64,000 nt of DNA, taken from the NCBI GenBank assembly GCA_937912025.1, contig CALDOZ010000009.1, forward strand, positions 1-64,000, written 5' to 3'. The position numbers and the translations under genes are program-made. This stretch comes from an uncultured Clostridia bacterium (GTDB lineage: Bacteria > Bacillota > Clostridia > Christensenellales > Borkfalkiaceae). Below the pieces are notes generated by a model that saw nothing but the letters and a program-made list of their open reading frames with translations, had not been told where the DNA came from and did not search any database. Position 1 is the first letter of the stretch, and the number at the start of each line of letters is the position of its first letter. This document shows, one piece after another, positions 9,145 through 17,843 of the stretch.

Positions 9145-10095
9145 TTAATCGTCGTAAATATCAGACATTTTCTTGTCGTTATAAACGTTATCAATAGCCA
9201 AAGCAAAAAGTTTTGCAACCGAAACGATTTCGATTTTATCAATTCTCTTTTCTTGAGGAATATCAATAGTGTCTAAAACAACGAGTTTAGAAATGTGTGA
9301 TTTAGAAATTCTATCAATAGCAGGTCCAGACATAACCGCGTGAGTACAACAAGCAAAAATCCTTTTAGCGCCGTTGTTATAAAGCGCTTCAGCGCCTTGA
9401 CAAATAGTACCAGCGGTGTCAATCATATCGTCAACCATAAGACAAGTTTTACCTTTAATGTCGCCAATGATATTCATAACTTCAAGTTGGTTTGCTTTTG
9501 GACGGCGTTTATCAATAATAGCCATACTGCAATTAAGTTTTTGCGCAACTTGTCTTGCTCTTGCAACTGAACCAACGTCTGGAGATACGACAACGAAATC
9601 TTCGTTAACGTAAGGTGTAAAATACTTGTAGAGAAGCGGACCGCCAATAAGATGGTCAACTGGAATATCGAAAAAGCCTTGAATTTGTGGGGCGTGTAAA
9701 TCCATTGTTAAAATTCTGTCAGCGCCCGCGCGTTGAATAAGGTCTGCAACAAGTCTTGCAGTGATTGGGTCACGCGCTCTTGCTTTTCTATCTTGTCTAG
9801 CATATCCAAAATAAGGAATAACCGCTGTAATACGACCAGCAGATGCTCTTCTTGCAGCGTCAATCATAACGAGAAGTTCCATAAGATTTTCGTTTACGGG
9901 CTGACTAGTTGATTGAATAATGAAAACGTCTCTACCTCTTACCGTTTCGCAAATGTGAACGTTAATTTCGCCGTCGCTAAAACGACCTACTTCCACTTCG
10001 CTAAGTTGCATTTTAAGGTCTTTTGCAATTGCTTCAGCAAGTGGACGGTTAGAATTACCGGTAAAAAGTTTTATCTCTGTGCTGTGTGTTATCAT
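9145..10095 (-). CDS. prs: Ribose-phosphate pyrophosphokinase
   Basis: Makes PRPP from ribose 5-phosphate and ATP for purine, pyrimidine, NAD, His and Trp synthesis. The start at 10095 (MITHSTEIKLF) has a strong SD (GGAGGA); an in-frame TTG 15 bases upstream would place the SD inside the gene. The 316 residues include the flexible-loop PYFGYARQDRKA and the PRPP-binding signature CLMVDDMIDTAGT. It has its own strong promoter (10141-10169) and a terminator, so it is probably a single-gene unit. Typical family length and residues. Confidence 0.97.
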   Translation of the reverse strand: MITHSTEIKLFTGNSNRPLAEAIAKDLKMQLSEVEVGRFSDGEINVHICETVRGRDVFIIQSTSQPVNENLMELLVMIDAARRASAGRITAVIPYFGYARQDRKARARDPITARLVADLIQRAGADRILTMDLHAPQIQGFFDIPVDHLIGGPLLYKYFTPYVNEDFVVVSPDVGSVARARQVAQKLNCSMAIIDKRRPKANQLEVMNIIGDIKGKTCLMVDDMIDTAGTICQGAEALYNNGAKRIFACCTHAVMSGPAIDRISKSHISKLVVLDTIDIPQEKRIDKIEIVSVAKLFALAIDNVYNDKKMSDIYDD

Positions 10096-10140
10096 AACTC
10101 CTCCAAACAAGTATATTATAAGCGTTAATCGCTTTATTAT

Positions 10141-10169
10141 ATTTTATAAAATATAAACTGAGTAGTCAA
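10141..10169 (-). promoter_or_regulatory. prs promoter
   Basis: TTGACT (minus sense, 10164-10169), 17-base spacer, TAAAAT (10141-10146). The predicted leader to the prs ATG is about 40 bases. Confidence 0.8.
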
Positions 10170-10193
10170 GTAAAAAACAACTCATTTACGTTT

Positions 10194-10649
10194 TTATTTT
10201 CTTTTACTTTTAAAAAACTCTTTAAGCAATGCGGAACACTCTTCTTCTAACACTCCACCCTCGGCGTCGGCGTTATGGTTTAGAGAATTACCAAACAATA
10301 TTTTGTAGTTAGAAAGTATTGCTCCGCTTTTAGTTTCGTACGCGCCAAAGTATACTTTTTTAATTCTGCTATTAAGTATTGCTCCTGCGCACATTGGACA
10401 AGGCTCTAACGTAACGTACATTTCCATACCGTCAAGTCGCCAATCGCCTATTTTTTTACACGCTTTTTCAATGGCGGTAATTTCCGCGTGAGCGGTAGCT
10501 AATCTTTTTTTGTTCCTTTTATTGTAACTTTTCGCTATTACCTTGCCTTCAAAAACTATTACCGCGCCAATAGGAACTTCGTCGTTTTTTAACGCTTTTT
10601 TCGCTTCGTTTAAAGCAATTTGCATAAACTTGTATTTTGACTCTATCAT
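10194..10649 (-). CDS. tadA: tRNA-specific adenosine deaminase
   Basis: Converts A34 to inosine in tRNA-Arg(ACG), and so lets one tRNA read several CGN codons. The zinc-dependent cytidine/adenosine deaminase motif is complete: HAE (H54, E56) and PCPMC (C84, C87). 151 residues is typical. The ATG overlaps the rlmH stop (ATGA-type overlap), so the two are co-translated. It precedes the separately promoted prs. Confidence 0.95.
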   Translation of the reverse strand: MIESKYKFMQIALNEAKKALKNDEVPIGAVIVFEGKVIAKSYNKRNKKRLATAHAEITAIEKACKKIGDWRLDGMEMYVTLEPCPMCAGAILNSRIKKVYFGAYETKSGAILSNYKILFGNSLNHNADAEGGVLEEECSALLKEFFKSKRK

Positions 10650-11119
10650 TTATGGTACCTCGAATTAGATAAAATCATAAATCCACGATATATTTGTTCA
10701 AGTAACATTACCCTAGCAAGAGTATGCGGAAAAGTCATATCAGACATAGAGATAAGCCCGTCCGCTTTATTTTTAATATCTTTATCTACACCGTGCGAAC
10801 CGCCTATAACTATAGTCATTTCTCCGCTACCGTCTTTAACCGTTTTAATAAGGTTTGCAAAAGTTTCCGAAGAGTACTTTTTACCTTCAATAGCCATAAC
10901 GTAAACGCTACCTTTAAGTTCTTTTAAAAGTGACGCGCCTTCTTTTTTTATTATATAAAGCGCTTCGGCTTGACTTGGCTCAGAAGTAAAATTTTCTTCT
11001 TTAACTTCCACGACGCTAACGCTTGCAAAACGAGATAGTCGTTTTATATACTCGTTACACGCGTCTGCAAAATATTTTTCTTTAATTTTGCCTACAACGG
11101 CAATTTTAATTTTCATCAT
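10646..11119 (-). CDS. rlmH: 23S rRNA pseudouridine-1915 N3-methyltransferase
   Basis: SPOUT-class methyltransferase acting on assembled 70S ribosomes. Family marks are KIKIAVVGKIKEKYF at the N-terminus, the knot region VIGGSHGVDKDI and the C-terminal MTFPHTLARVMLLEQIYR ending in SRYHK. 157 residues is typical. Two ATGs are adjacent; either is compatible with the AGG 6-9 bases upstream. It sits 21 bases after the CAAX protease gene and overlaps tadA. Confidence 0.95.
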   Translation of the reverse strand: MMKIKIAVVGKIKEKYFADACNEYIKRLSRFASVSVVEVKEENFTSEPSQAEALYIIKKEGASLLKELKGSVYVMAIEGKKYSSETFANLIKTVKDGSGEMTIVIGGSHGVDKDIKNKADGLISMSDMTFPHTLARVMLLEQIYRGFMILSNSRYHK

Positions 11120-11140
11120 AATAAACCTATAAGTTAGTTT

Positions 11141-12073
11141 TTAAATTAAATTAGCAAGCCACATAGCAATACAAACGACAAAACCTACCGCAAAAGTTAT
11201 AAAAGATTTAGATAAATTATTATCTTTTATATAGTTTTTATTTGGCTTAGTAAAGCGTAAAATCATAAAAATTCCTATGAAAAGGCTTACAAAACCTATA
11301 ATTATAAGTATAGTTTTTAAAGCGCCTTCAAGTACTATATTGAAAAAATAATAATTTAAAATTATAAATAGATTATTTATAAAATGACTAACGACAACAG
11401 GCAAAATACTATCGCTTCTTAACGCTATTAACGCAAACAACGCGCCGAAAATAAATTGGTAAATTGTTTGGGCTGGTTGCATGTGAAAAAGCGAAAAAGT
11501 AAGACCAGAAATAATAATAGCGAAAACTTCTCCGCGTGAAGATAGCGAAAAGGTTAATATTCCGCGAAATAGCGTTTCTTCAACTACCGCAGGAACCAAA
11601 CAAACGAATATTATCGTTAGCGTTACGTTTAACGGAGTTTTTGTAGGAACTGAAATTTCAGGAATTGTTATTCCTATGCTTTTAAAAAACTCAACTAAAT
11701 AATTATTAACTTCACTTAAAGCAAACATTACGCCAAAAGTTATTAGTAGCGTTGCCACCCAAATTATAACTGCGCTTTCTTTTTTAGCATTAAAACTTAG
11801 CAGTTTTAGCGGTTTTAGGTAGTATTTTTTAGACGCTATTAATATCGTTAAAACTATTCCTAACGACGATAGCACAAACGATAATAATATTACAACGTCG
11901 CTATTAATTAACGTGTTAATATCAACGTTACTACTTAAAGAAATTGTTGCAAGTAAAAGAGAAAATATTAAAGATACGGCGAGCGAAATAACCGCGCCTA
12001 ATGAAAATACAACTCCCCCTTCGCTTAATAAGCAGTTGTTATATTTAGTTTTATCATTACCTAAATTATTCAT
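11141..12073 (-). CDS. CPBP/CAAX-type intramembrane metalloprotease
   Basis: Polytopic membrane protein of the CPBP (Abi/CAAX-protease-like) family. The 310 residues carry the diagnostic motifs: EETLFRG (EExxxR), SLFHMQP (FxxxH) and VSHFINN (HxxxN/B), embedded in about eight membrane segments. Known members process prenylated or signal peptides or give bacteriocin immunity; the substrate here is unknown. No SD precedes the ATG; instead an extended -10 (TGCTAAAAT) ends six bases upstream, so I predict a leaderless mRNA. It is the first gene of the unit rlmH-tadA. Confidence 0.9.
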   Translation of the reverse strand: MNNLGNDKTKYNNCLLSEGGVVFSLGAVISLAVSLIFSLLLATISLSSNVDINTLINSDVVILLSFVLSSLGIVLTILIASKKYYLKPLKLLSFNAKKESAVIIWVATLLITFGVMFALSEVNNYLVEFFKSIGITIPEISVPTKTPLNVTLTIIFVCLVPAVVEETLFRGILTFSLSSRGEVFAIIISGLTFSLFHMQPAQTIYQFIFGALFALIALRSDSILPVVVSHFINNLFIILNYYFFNIVLEGALKTILIIIGFVSLFIGIFMILRFTKPNKNYIKDNNLSKSFITFAVGFVVCIAMWLANLI

Positions 12074-12079
12074 ATTTAT

Positions 12080-12088
12080 ATTTTAGCA
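12080..12088 (-). promoter_or_regulatory. Extended -10 placed for a leaderless CAAX protease mRNA
   Basis: TGCTAAAAT in the minus sense, followed by six bases and the ATG at 12073. Transcription would start at or within a base of the A of the ATG. Confidence 0.6.
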
Positions 12089-12122
12089 CAATATACTTAA
12101 TTTCTCAACGATTTTGACAAAT

Positions 12123-12148
12123 GAAAAATGGCGTTTTTTAAAACGCCA
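12123..12148 (-). terminator. Terminator after ylmC/ymxH
   Basis: Perfect stem TGGCGTTTT (12129-12137) with AAAACGCCA (12140-12148) and a minus-sense ATTTTTC tail, just after the ylmC stop codon. Confidence 0.85.
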
Positions 12149-12153
12149 CCCTA

Positions 12154-12453
12154 TTATTCGTCGTCGCAATCGTAATTAATACACACTTCGTTTCTCGGTT
12201 TATCGTTGCAAACGTCCTTTTTGCATTTACCACGTTTTACTAAAATTGCATCAGACCCAATTTTTTCTATTTCGCAAAACTTAATTTCAACGTTTTCACA
12301 ATTTAAAAAACTCGATTTTTTACCGGGCACGATTATACATTCTATTTCTCCGCTATTAGTATTTATAATTAAATCTTGTATTTTTCCGTAATTTTCGCCC
12401 GTAACAACGTTAAAAACTTCCTTCTTTTTAAGTTCGCTATATTTGATATTCAT
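12154..12453 (-). CDS. YlmC/YmxH family sporulation protein (PRC-barrel)
   Basis: Small PRC-barrel protein of the YlmC/YmxH family, found almost only in endospore formers; its molecular role is not established. Residues about 1-75 form the barrel (start MNIKYSELKKKEVFNVVTGE, then GKIQDLIINTNSGEIECIIVPG). The last 25 residues are rich in Cys and Asp (CKKDVCN and CINYDCDDE), which is not typical of the family and could bind metal. SD GGGAG precedes the ATG. Single-gene unit with its own terminator. Confidence 0.85.
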   Translation of the reverse strand: MNIKYSELKKKEVFNVVTGENYGKIQDLIINTNSGEIECIIVPGKKSSFLNCENVEIKFCEIEKIGSDAILVKRGKCKKDVCNDKPRNEVCINYDCDDE

Positions 12454-12503
12454 AATAATTCTCCCATCTATTTTATTAAAACGAACTTCAAATTATGCAA
12501 AAC

Positions 12504-12530
12504 AAAAACGCCCATATAAAGAGCGTTTAA
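12504..12530 (-). terminator. Terminator of the araC-eamA unit
   Basis: Stem AAACGC (12506-12511) with GCGTTT (12523-12528); in the minus sense the distal arm runs into TTTTTGTTTT. It lies about 20 bases after the EamA stop codon. Confidence 0.7.
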
Positions 12531-12552
12531 TTTTTATTATACAATTTTACTA

Positions 12553-13440
12553 TTAAATTAAGTTTCCAACGCCTGACAAAACTATAGCAACTATACCAAC
12601 TAAAGTTCCAAGCCATTGAATTTTGTTAAGTTTTTCCTTAAACAATATACAACCTATAACTGTTGAAAGTATTACTAGCGAGCCGTTACTTACGGGAAAA
12701 AATATCGCGCTTGGTATAACCGACGACAACGCCAAGTTTATTCTTATATAAAAACAACCCGTAATACCGCTAAGTAATATGTATATAAGCGACGGTTTTT
12801 TAATTTTAGGCATAGGCAGTTTGCGCGACTTATTTAATATAACGCCCATTAAAAAGAAAAACACACTAGCAAATATAGACGCTGAAAGCATCATTCCGTT
12901 TACTTCGCTACTTGCTCCGCTTTTGCCAAACACTTTATAAAACATTCCAAGTAAACTGCCGGCAATAAAAAATAATATACAGTAAACAAACCATTTTGTA
13001 GTAAGTTTTTCGGCGCTTTTTTTAGGATTTACGCACATATATAGCGATATAAGCATTACTATCATTCCTAAAATTTGCATCCACGACGCGCTTTCGCTAG
13101 CGTAAAAAATTCCAAATATAGTTGCTGGAACAAATGCCGCGCTACTAATCAACGTTGTAAACGACACGGGACCAACTGCAAGCGATTGCATTTTAAAATA
13201 GAAAAACGCGCACAATATTAAACCGTAAACTAAACCGAACATTATCGCTTCAACCGATATAAAATTTCCGTTATCAATAAAAAACCAAATTGCCATTATG
13301 ACAATCCACACAACGTTTAACGAGCCGTTAAAGAAAAAAGCGTCGCCAATATTGTCTATAGTTTTATTATTAAACTTTTTCAAAAAAACGTTGTTAGCCG
13401 TTGCAAAACTAATTGCAACGACCATAAGTAAGTATTCCAC
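12553..13440 (-). CDS. EamA/DMT-family transporter
   Basis: About ten transmembrane helices in 295 residues with an internal duplication, as in the drug/metabolite transporter superfamily; resembles EamA/RhaT-like small-solute permeases. Substrate unknown; the neighbourhood (sugar-type oxidoreductase and AraC regulator) suggests a sugar or sugar derivative. Starts with GTG: the codon overlaps the stop of the araC-type gene (TAGTG) and AAAGGAG lies 9 bases upstream within that gene, so the two are translationally coupled. Confidence 0.85.
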   Translation of the reverse strand: MEYLLMVVAISFATANNVFLKKFNNKTIDNIGDAFFFNGSLNVVWIVIMAIWFFIDNGNFISVEAIMFGLVYGLILCAFFYFKMQSLAVGPVSFTTLISSAAFVPATIFGIFYASESASWMQILGMIVMLISLYMCVNPKKSAEKLTTKWFVYCILFFIAGSLLGMFYKVFGKSGASSEVNGMMLSASIFASVFFFLMGVILNKSRKLPMPKIKKPSLIYILLSGITGCFYIRINLALSSVIPSAIFFPVSNGSLVILSTVIGCILFKEKLNKIQWLGTLVGIVAIVLSGVGNLI

Positions 13441-14285
13441 TACTTTTTCTCCTTTCCGTACACTTTTTCTCGGTATTTTTTAGGCGTCGTTTTATACATT
13501 TTAGTAAAAACTTTGTAAAAATACGCCGTATCTTTAAACCCAACTGAAAGAGATATTTCGTTAATTGATAACTCTTTATTTTCAAGCATTTCCGCCGCCT
13601 TTTTAAGCCTATAAGCGCTTAGATAGTCAGACGGGGAAACTCCTTCGTACTTCATAAACAACCTATATAAATACGTTCTATCAAGCCCAACGTTAAAAGC
13701 AACGTCACTAACGGAAATAGATAAAGAATAATTATCTTCAATATAATGCTTGGCTTGTTTATAATATCTTTCAGTATAACCAGCCTTACTTTCGCCGTTT
13801 TTTTGTAAATTTGCTTTTATAAGGCGACTCATTACTATTAAAAAATACCCCGTAACGTCATAACCCCTTGCTTCGTTGCGCTTTCCAGAAGAGTGCATTG
13901 AATAAATATCGCGCACCATATCGTCGTCAAGCGGAAAATTAAAAACTACTTCTTGCTCGTCAAGACCAGCGTTATGGACTAAAACGTCAGCGTCTACACC
14001 ACGAAAAGAAACGTAAACGTACTTCCAAGGCTTTTGCTTGTCCGCCGTATACACGCAATCAGCGCCGGGAATTATAATAAAACCTTGCCCTGCGCCCAGC
14101 GCGTAATTTTTGCCGTTGACTGAAAAAACGCCCTTTCCTTCTAATATAAAATGCGCAGAATAGTCGCTATAATCTATTTTAGGTGAAACGTGCCCTGAAT
14201 GACATATTTGAATACCGCATTCAGTTACGGCAAGGCTTTGACCTGATAATTTTTCAACGTTGTATCTATCGGTAACGTAACTCAT
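13440..14285 (-). CDS. AraC-family transcriptional regulator
   Basis: N-terminal cupin-type sensor (about 25-150) and a C-terminal double helix-turn-helix (about 185-277; ISVSDVAFNVGLDRTYLYR and ISLSVGFKDTAYFYKVFTK). The start at 14285 (MSYVTDRYNVEKL) follows AAGGAG; an ATG 69 bases upstream adds a non-conserved tail. Members of this type usually activate sugar-utilisation genes upon ligand binding. It is divergent from the Gfo/Idh gene (165-base spacer), its likely target, and co-transcribed with the EamA transporter. Confidence 0.93.
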   Translation of the reverse strand: MSYVTDRYNVEKLSGQSLAVTECGIQICHSGHVSPKIDYSDYSAHFILEGKGVFSVNGKNYALGAGQGFIIIPGADCVYTADKQKPWKYVYVSFRGVDADVLVHNAGLDEQEVVFNFPLDDDMVRDIYSMHSSGKRNEARGYDVTGYFLIVMSRLIKANLQKNGESKAGYTERYYKQAKHYIEDNYSLSISVSDVAFNVGLDRTYLYRLFMKYEGVSPSDYLSAYRLKKAAEMLENKELSINEISLSVGFKDTAYFYKVFTKMYKTTPKKYREKVYGKEKK

Positions 14286-14393
14286 AGCGCTCCTTAAAGT
14301 TTTACTAAATTTAGAATAACATATTAGTAAAATTTTGCAAATAGTTTTTTGCACTAAACAACAATTTTACAATAACGTTGCAACTTTAGTTGA

Positions 14394-14422
14394 TTACAAT
14401 TTAATTTTTTTAGTGGTAGAAT
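14394..14422 (+). promoter_or_regulatory. Promoter of the Gfo/Idh-GNAT unit
   Basis: TTACAA (14394-14399), 17 bases, extended -10 TGGTAGAAT (TAGAAT at 14417-14422). Just upstream are two small palindromes, GTTGCAAC and CAAC-TTTA-GTTG (about 14378-14393), that could be regulator sites for the divergent AraC protein. Confidence 0.6.
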
Positions 14423-14450
14423 ACCATTAACGATTAGCGAGGTTAATTTT

Positions 14451-15725
14451 ATGAAAGAAAAAATTAGAATAGGTTTTGTTGGTTGCGGTCAGTTTTGCCG
14501 TCATTTCGTACCTCTTTTTAAGGCTCACCCTGCCGTTGAATATATTGCGCTATGCGATAAATTCCGTGAACGCGCCGAAGATTATATGCAAAAATTCGGT
14601 GCGGATAAAATTTTTGATACTTACGACGAAATGGTAACTTCCGGCGAAGTTAACACCATTGCAATTTTCTCTCAACGCGATACACACGGAGAAATGGCTA
14701 TCAAAGCGCTTAAAAACAATAAAAACGTTTATAGCGCCGTTCCTATGGCTACAACTATTGAAGAAATTGAAGAAATAGTACGTCTTGTAAAAGAAACGGG
14801 GCTTACTTATTCAATGGGCGAAACGGGAATATACCGCCCCGCGTCTATATTTTGCCGTCAAAAATTTGCAAGCGGTGAAATTGGCGACCTTGTTTACGCC
14901 GAGGCTCAATATAATCACGATATGGAAAGGCTTTACGACGTTTATAAATACACCGAAGGCGACGATTGGAAAAAAATGGCGGGAATGCCTCCGTTTATGT
15001 ATCCAACGCACTCTACGTCAATGGTGCTTTCGGCAACTAAGGCTCACGCCGTAAAAGTTGCTGCGTTTGGGTTTGAAGATAACGTTGATAAAGATATTTT
15101 CGGTAAAGGTCAAAATTACTGGGATAATCCTTTCTCTAACACTTCAATGCTACTTAAAATGAGTGATAACTCAGTTGTAAGAATAAGCGAAAATAGGCGT
15201 ATTGCTTGGCACGTTCCTGAAACGTATATAACTTCGTTTAACGGAACTAAAGCGTCTTACGAATGTTCACTTTTAAACCACAGTTATATAAAAATGAAAG
15301 GTAAAACGGTTGATTACGAAGACGTTAGCGACCTTTTAAACCCTATTGAACTTACTAAGCATAAAGGTGAAGACGAGTTTATGCAAAAAGCGGTAAACGG
15401 AGAGTGGTCGCAAGGCGAAGCGCCTATTCAAATTGTAAAGCGGTTGCCTAAAGAGTTTGAAAGTATTAAAACTGGTCACGCTGGCACTCATAAGTTTATG
15501 GTTGACGATTTTTGTCAAGCGTACGTTACGGGTAAACTTTCTCCAACTAACGCGTGGCAAGCGTCAAGATATAATATTCCAGGACTTACCGCGCACAAAA
15601 GCGCAATGCAAGGCGGAGCAATGCTTGAAATTAAAGACCTTGGAAATCCCCCTGAAAAATATGAAGTTTTATCAGAAGATAGAGCGTTTAACGATAACGA
15701 CTACGAAGAATATAGAAGGAGTTAA
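14451..15725 (+). CDS. Gfo/Idh/MocA-family oxidoreductase
   Basis: NAD(P)-dependent sugar or inositol-type dehydrogenase. The N-terminus is a Rossmann fold (IRIGFVGCGQFCRHF) followed by the family C-terminal domain; 424 residues is at the long end of the family. An SD (GAGG) precedes the ATG. Neighbours point to carbohydrate use: AraC regulator and EamA transporter on the other strand, a GNAT two bases downstream. The exact substrate cannot be told from sequence alone. Confidence 0.9.
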   Translation: MKEKIRIGFVGCGQFCRHFVPLFKAHPAVEYIALCDKFRERAEDYMQKFGADKIFDTYDEMVTSGEVNTIAIFSQRDTHGEMAIKALKNNKNVYSAVPMATTIEEIEEIVRLVKETGLTYSMGETGIYRPASIFCRQKFASGEIGDLVYAEAQYNHDMERLYDVYKYTEGDDWKKMAGMPPFMYPTHSTSMVLSATKAHAVKVAAFGFEDNVDKDIFGKGQNYWDNPFSNTSMLLKMSDNSVVRISENRRIAWHVPETYITSFNGTKASYECSLLNHSYIKMKGKTVDYEDVSDLLNPIELTKHKGEDEFMQKAVNGEWSQGEAPIQIVKRLPKEFESIKTGHAGTHKFMVDDFCQAYVTGKLSPTNAWQASRYNIPGLTAHKSAMQGGAMLEIKDLGNPPEKYEVLSEDRAFNDNDYEEYRRS

Positions 15726-15727
15726 TT

Positions 15728-16255
15728 ATGGATAATTTACCACAACTTATAATGCGTATAGATTTAAATACGTTGCCACCCCTTGCATTGCCAGACGGCG
15801 TAAGCGTTCACACTCACGTTCAAGGCAAAGAAAAAGTTTGGGAAGATATAATTGAAGACTCTTTTAATATGCATTTTGATTTTAATTTTTTAATAAAAGC
15901 GGGAAATTACAACCCAGACCACGTTTATTACTTAACTTACAACGGAGTTGACGTTTCAACGATAACCGCCGTTGAAAAACAAGAATACCCCGGCGAAGGC
16001 TGGCTTAGAATGCTTGGCATTAAACATACCGAAACGGGTAAAGGGCTTGGAAAACTTACAATGCGCGTCGCGCTTGAAAAACTTAAAGAACGCGGTTATA
16101 AAACTGCCGTACTTTCTACCGACGATTTTAGAATACCCGCTCTTTGCACTTACCTTTCACTTGGATTTAAACCCGTATACAACCACGAAAGCCATCAAAG
16201 CCGATGGGAAAAGCTTAAAAATACCCTTCCTGAAAAATACGCTAAACTCATTTAA
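15728..16255 (+). CDS. GNAT-family N-acetyltransferase
   Basis: 175 residues. The acetyl-CoA-binding region is visible at about 95-125 (WLRMLGIKHTETGKGLGKLT, a variant of the Q/RxxGxG/A loop) and the C-terminal PALCTYLSLGFKPVYNHE fits the GNAT beta6-beta7 pattern. SD AAGGAG lies in the 3' end of the oxidoreductase gene and the two genes are two bases apart, so they form one unit. Substrate unknown; it may modify an intermediate of the neighbouring pathway. Confidence 0.85.
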   Translation: MDNLPQLIMRIDLNTLPPLALPDGVSVHTHVQGKEKVWEDIIEDSFNMHFDFNFLIKAGNYNPDHVYYLTYNGVDVSTITAVEKQEYPGEGWLRMLGIKHTETGKGLGKLTMRVALEKLKERGYKTAVLSTDDFRIPALCTYLSLGFKPVYNHESHQSRWEKLKNTLPEKYAKLI

Positions 16256-16275
16256 AAACTATAAAAACGTCAAAT

Positions 16276-16302
16276 AAAAAACCGCCCAATAGGGCGGTTT
16301 TT
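16276..16302. terminator. Bidirectional terminator between GNAT and sigG
   Basis: Perfect stem AAAAACCGCCC with GGGCGGTTTTT and a four-base loop, flanked by A and T tracts on both sides, between two convergent genes. Confidence 0.92.
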
Positions 16303-17071
16303 AACTCATTTTAAGTTTTAAAGTTTTAAGCGCCGTTTTTTCAAGACGACTAACTTGCGCTTGAGAAAGTCCTACCTTTTTAGAAATTTCAGTTTGGGTT
16401 CTTCCTTCGTAATATCTCATATAAAGTATGCGTTTTTCTCTTTCGCCAAGCATTGCCGTCGCTTTTTTTAAAGCAAGGTTTTCCGTCCAATTATCGTCGC
16501 TTTCTTTTTCGTCTTTAATTTGGTCCATAAGCAAAAGTTCTTCGCCTTCTTTACTGTATACGGGATCGTATAAAGAAACGGTATCTGAAATAGCGTCGAG
16601 AGCGTACACCACTTCGCTTTCTAAAATATTGAGTTTATCGGCAATTTTTAAAGGAGTTACTTCTACGTTTGCTTTTTCAAGTTCGCCACGCGTTTTTAAA
16701 ATTTTGTATGCCGTATCGCGTATGCTTCTACTAACTCTCATACTGTTATTTGCTCTAATTAAGCGTTTTACTTCACCAAGAATCATAGGCACGGCGTACG
16801 TTGAAAACGCAACGCCCAAGTTAATATTGAAGTTTTTGGTTGCTTTAATTAAACCTATACAGCCAGATTGAAACATATCGTCTGCGCTACATTTTGAAGT
16901 GGGAAATCTTTTTATAATAGAAAGAACTAAGCGTAAATTTGAGGTAATAAATAAACTTTCAGCCTGAGTATCTCCATTTTTTATACGCCGTAAAAGTTCA
17001 TCGCTTTCTTCACGTTTTAAGCGTGGAAGTTTAGACGTATCCACGCCGTTTATAACAACTTTTTGTAACAT
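16301..17071 (-). CDS. sigG: RNA polymerase sporulation sigma factor SigG
   Basis: Late forespore sigma factor. The N-terminus KVVINGVDTSKLPRLK is diagnostic of SigG, followed by sigma region 2 (SADDMFQSGCIGLIKATKNF), region 3 and region 4 with the HTH RTQTEISKKVGLSQAQVSR. 256 residues is typical. SD GGAGGG precedes the ATG. It is 56 bases downstream of sigE, the usual spoIIGA-sigE-sigG order. Confidence 0.97.
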   Translation of the reverse strand: MLQKVVINGVDTSKLPRLKREESDELLRRIKNGDTQAESLFITSNLRLVLSIIKRFPTSKCSADDMFQSGCIGLIKATKNFNINLGVAFSTYAVPMILGEVKRLIRANNSMRVSRSIRDTAYKILKTRGELEKANVEVTPLKIADKLNILESEVVYALDAISDTVSLYDPVYSKEGEELLLMDQIKDEKESDDNWTENLALKKATAMLGEREKRILYMRYYEGRTQTEISKKVGLSQAQVSRLEKTALKTLKLKMS

Positions 17072-17127
17072 ATTACCCTCCGTATGTAAAAGCGCGGGTA
17101 ATACAAGTTTGCCCTTATAAATTTTTT

Positions 17128-17835
17128 TTATACAAACTTTTTAAACTCTTTTTTTAAACGCAATACTATTTTCTTTTCAAGGCGAGATATGTACGACTGC
17201 GATATTCCAAGCATATCGGCAACTTCTTTTTGGGTAAGTTCGTCTTCTCCGTCAAGCCCAAATCTTAAACTCATAATTTGCTTTTCCCGAAAGGATAATT
17301 TTTCAAGAGCGTCACGCAAAATTTTATGCTCGGCGTCGTTTTCCGCTTTTTTATAAACGAGTTCTGGGTCTGTGCCTAAAACGTCAGAAAGCAATAGTTC
17401 GTTACCGTCGCCGTCTACGTTGAGCGGTTCGTCAAAAGAAACTTCGCCTTTAATTTTGGCTATTTTTCTAAGATGCATTAAAATTTCATTTTCAATACAC
17501 CTTGAAGCGTACGTTGCAAGTTTAATGTTTTTATCCCCTTTAAAAGTATTAACGGCTTTAATTAAACCAATAGTTCCTACTGAAATAAGGTCGTCAAGGT
17601 CAACTCCGGTATTATCAAACTTTCTTGCAATATACACAACGAGCCTTAAATTATGCTCGATTAAATCGTCGCGCGCTTTTAAATTACCGCTTGCAAGTTC
17701 TTCAATTTTTATTCTTTCCTCTTCTTGAGTATACGCTTTAGGAAGGGCTTCTTGAGTACCTGTGTAATATAAAACACCGCCCTTTTTAACAAACAAACTT
17801 CTAATTAACTGTAACGCTTTTTTAAAAATATCCAT
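17128..17835 (-). CDS. sigE: RNA polymerase sporulation sigma factor SigE (with pro-sequence)
   Basis: First mother-cell sigma factor, made as an inactive precursor. Residues 1-20 are an amphipathic pro-segment (MDIFKKALQLIRSLFVKKGG); the following YYTGTQEALP corresponds to the region cleaved by SpoIIGA in Bacillus. Region 2 (NLRLVVYIARKFDNTGVDLD) and region 4 (KEVADMLGISQSYISRLEKK) are conserved. 235 residues. SD AAGGGG. It begins 8 bases after spoIIGA. Confidence 0.97.
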   Translation of the reverse strand: MDIFKKALQLIRSLFVKKGGVLYYTGTQEALPKAYTQEEERIKIEELASGNLKARDDLIEHNLRLVVYIARKFDNTGVDLDDLISVGTIGLIKAVNTFKGDKNIKLATYASRCIENEILMHLRKIAKIKGEVSFDEPLNVDGDGNELLLSDVLGTDPELVYKKAENDAEHKILRDALEKLSFREKQIMSLRFGLDGEDELTQKEVADMLGISQSYISRLEKKIVLRLKKEFKKFV

Positions 17836-17843
17836 ACTACCCC

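Noticed and set aside
10646..10724. Integration site at the 3' end of rlmH, a known SCCmec attachment site in staphylococci
   Set aside because: The gene runs directly into tadA with an overlap, and no recombinase or att duplication is present.
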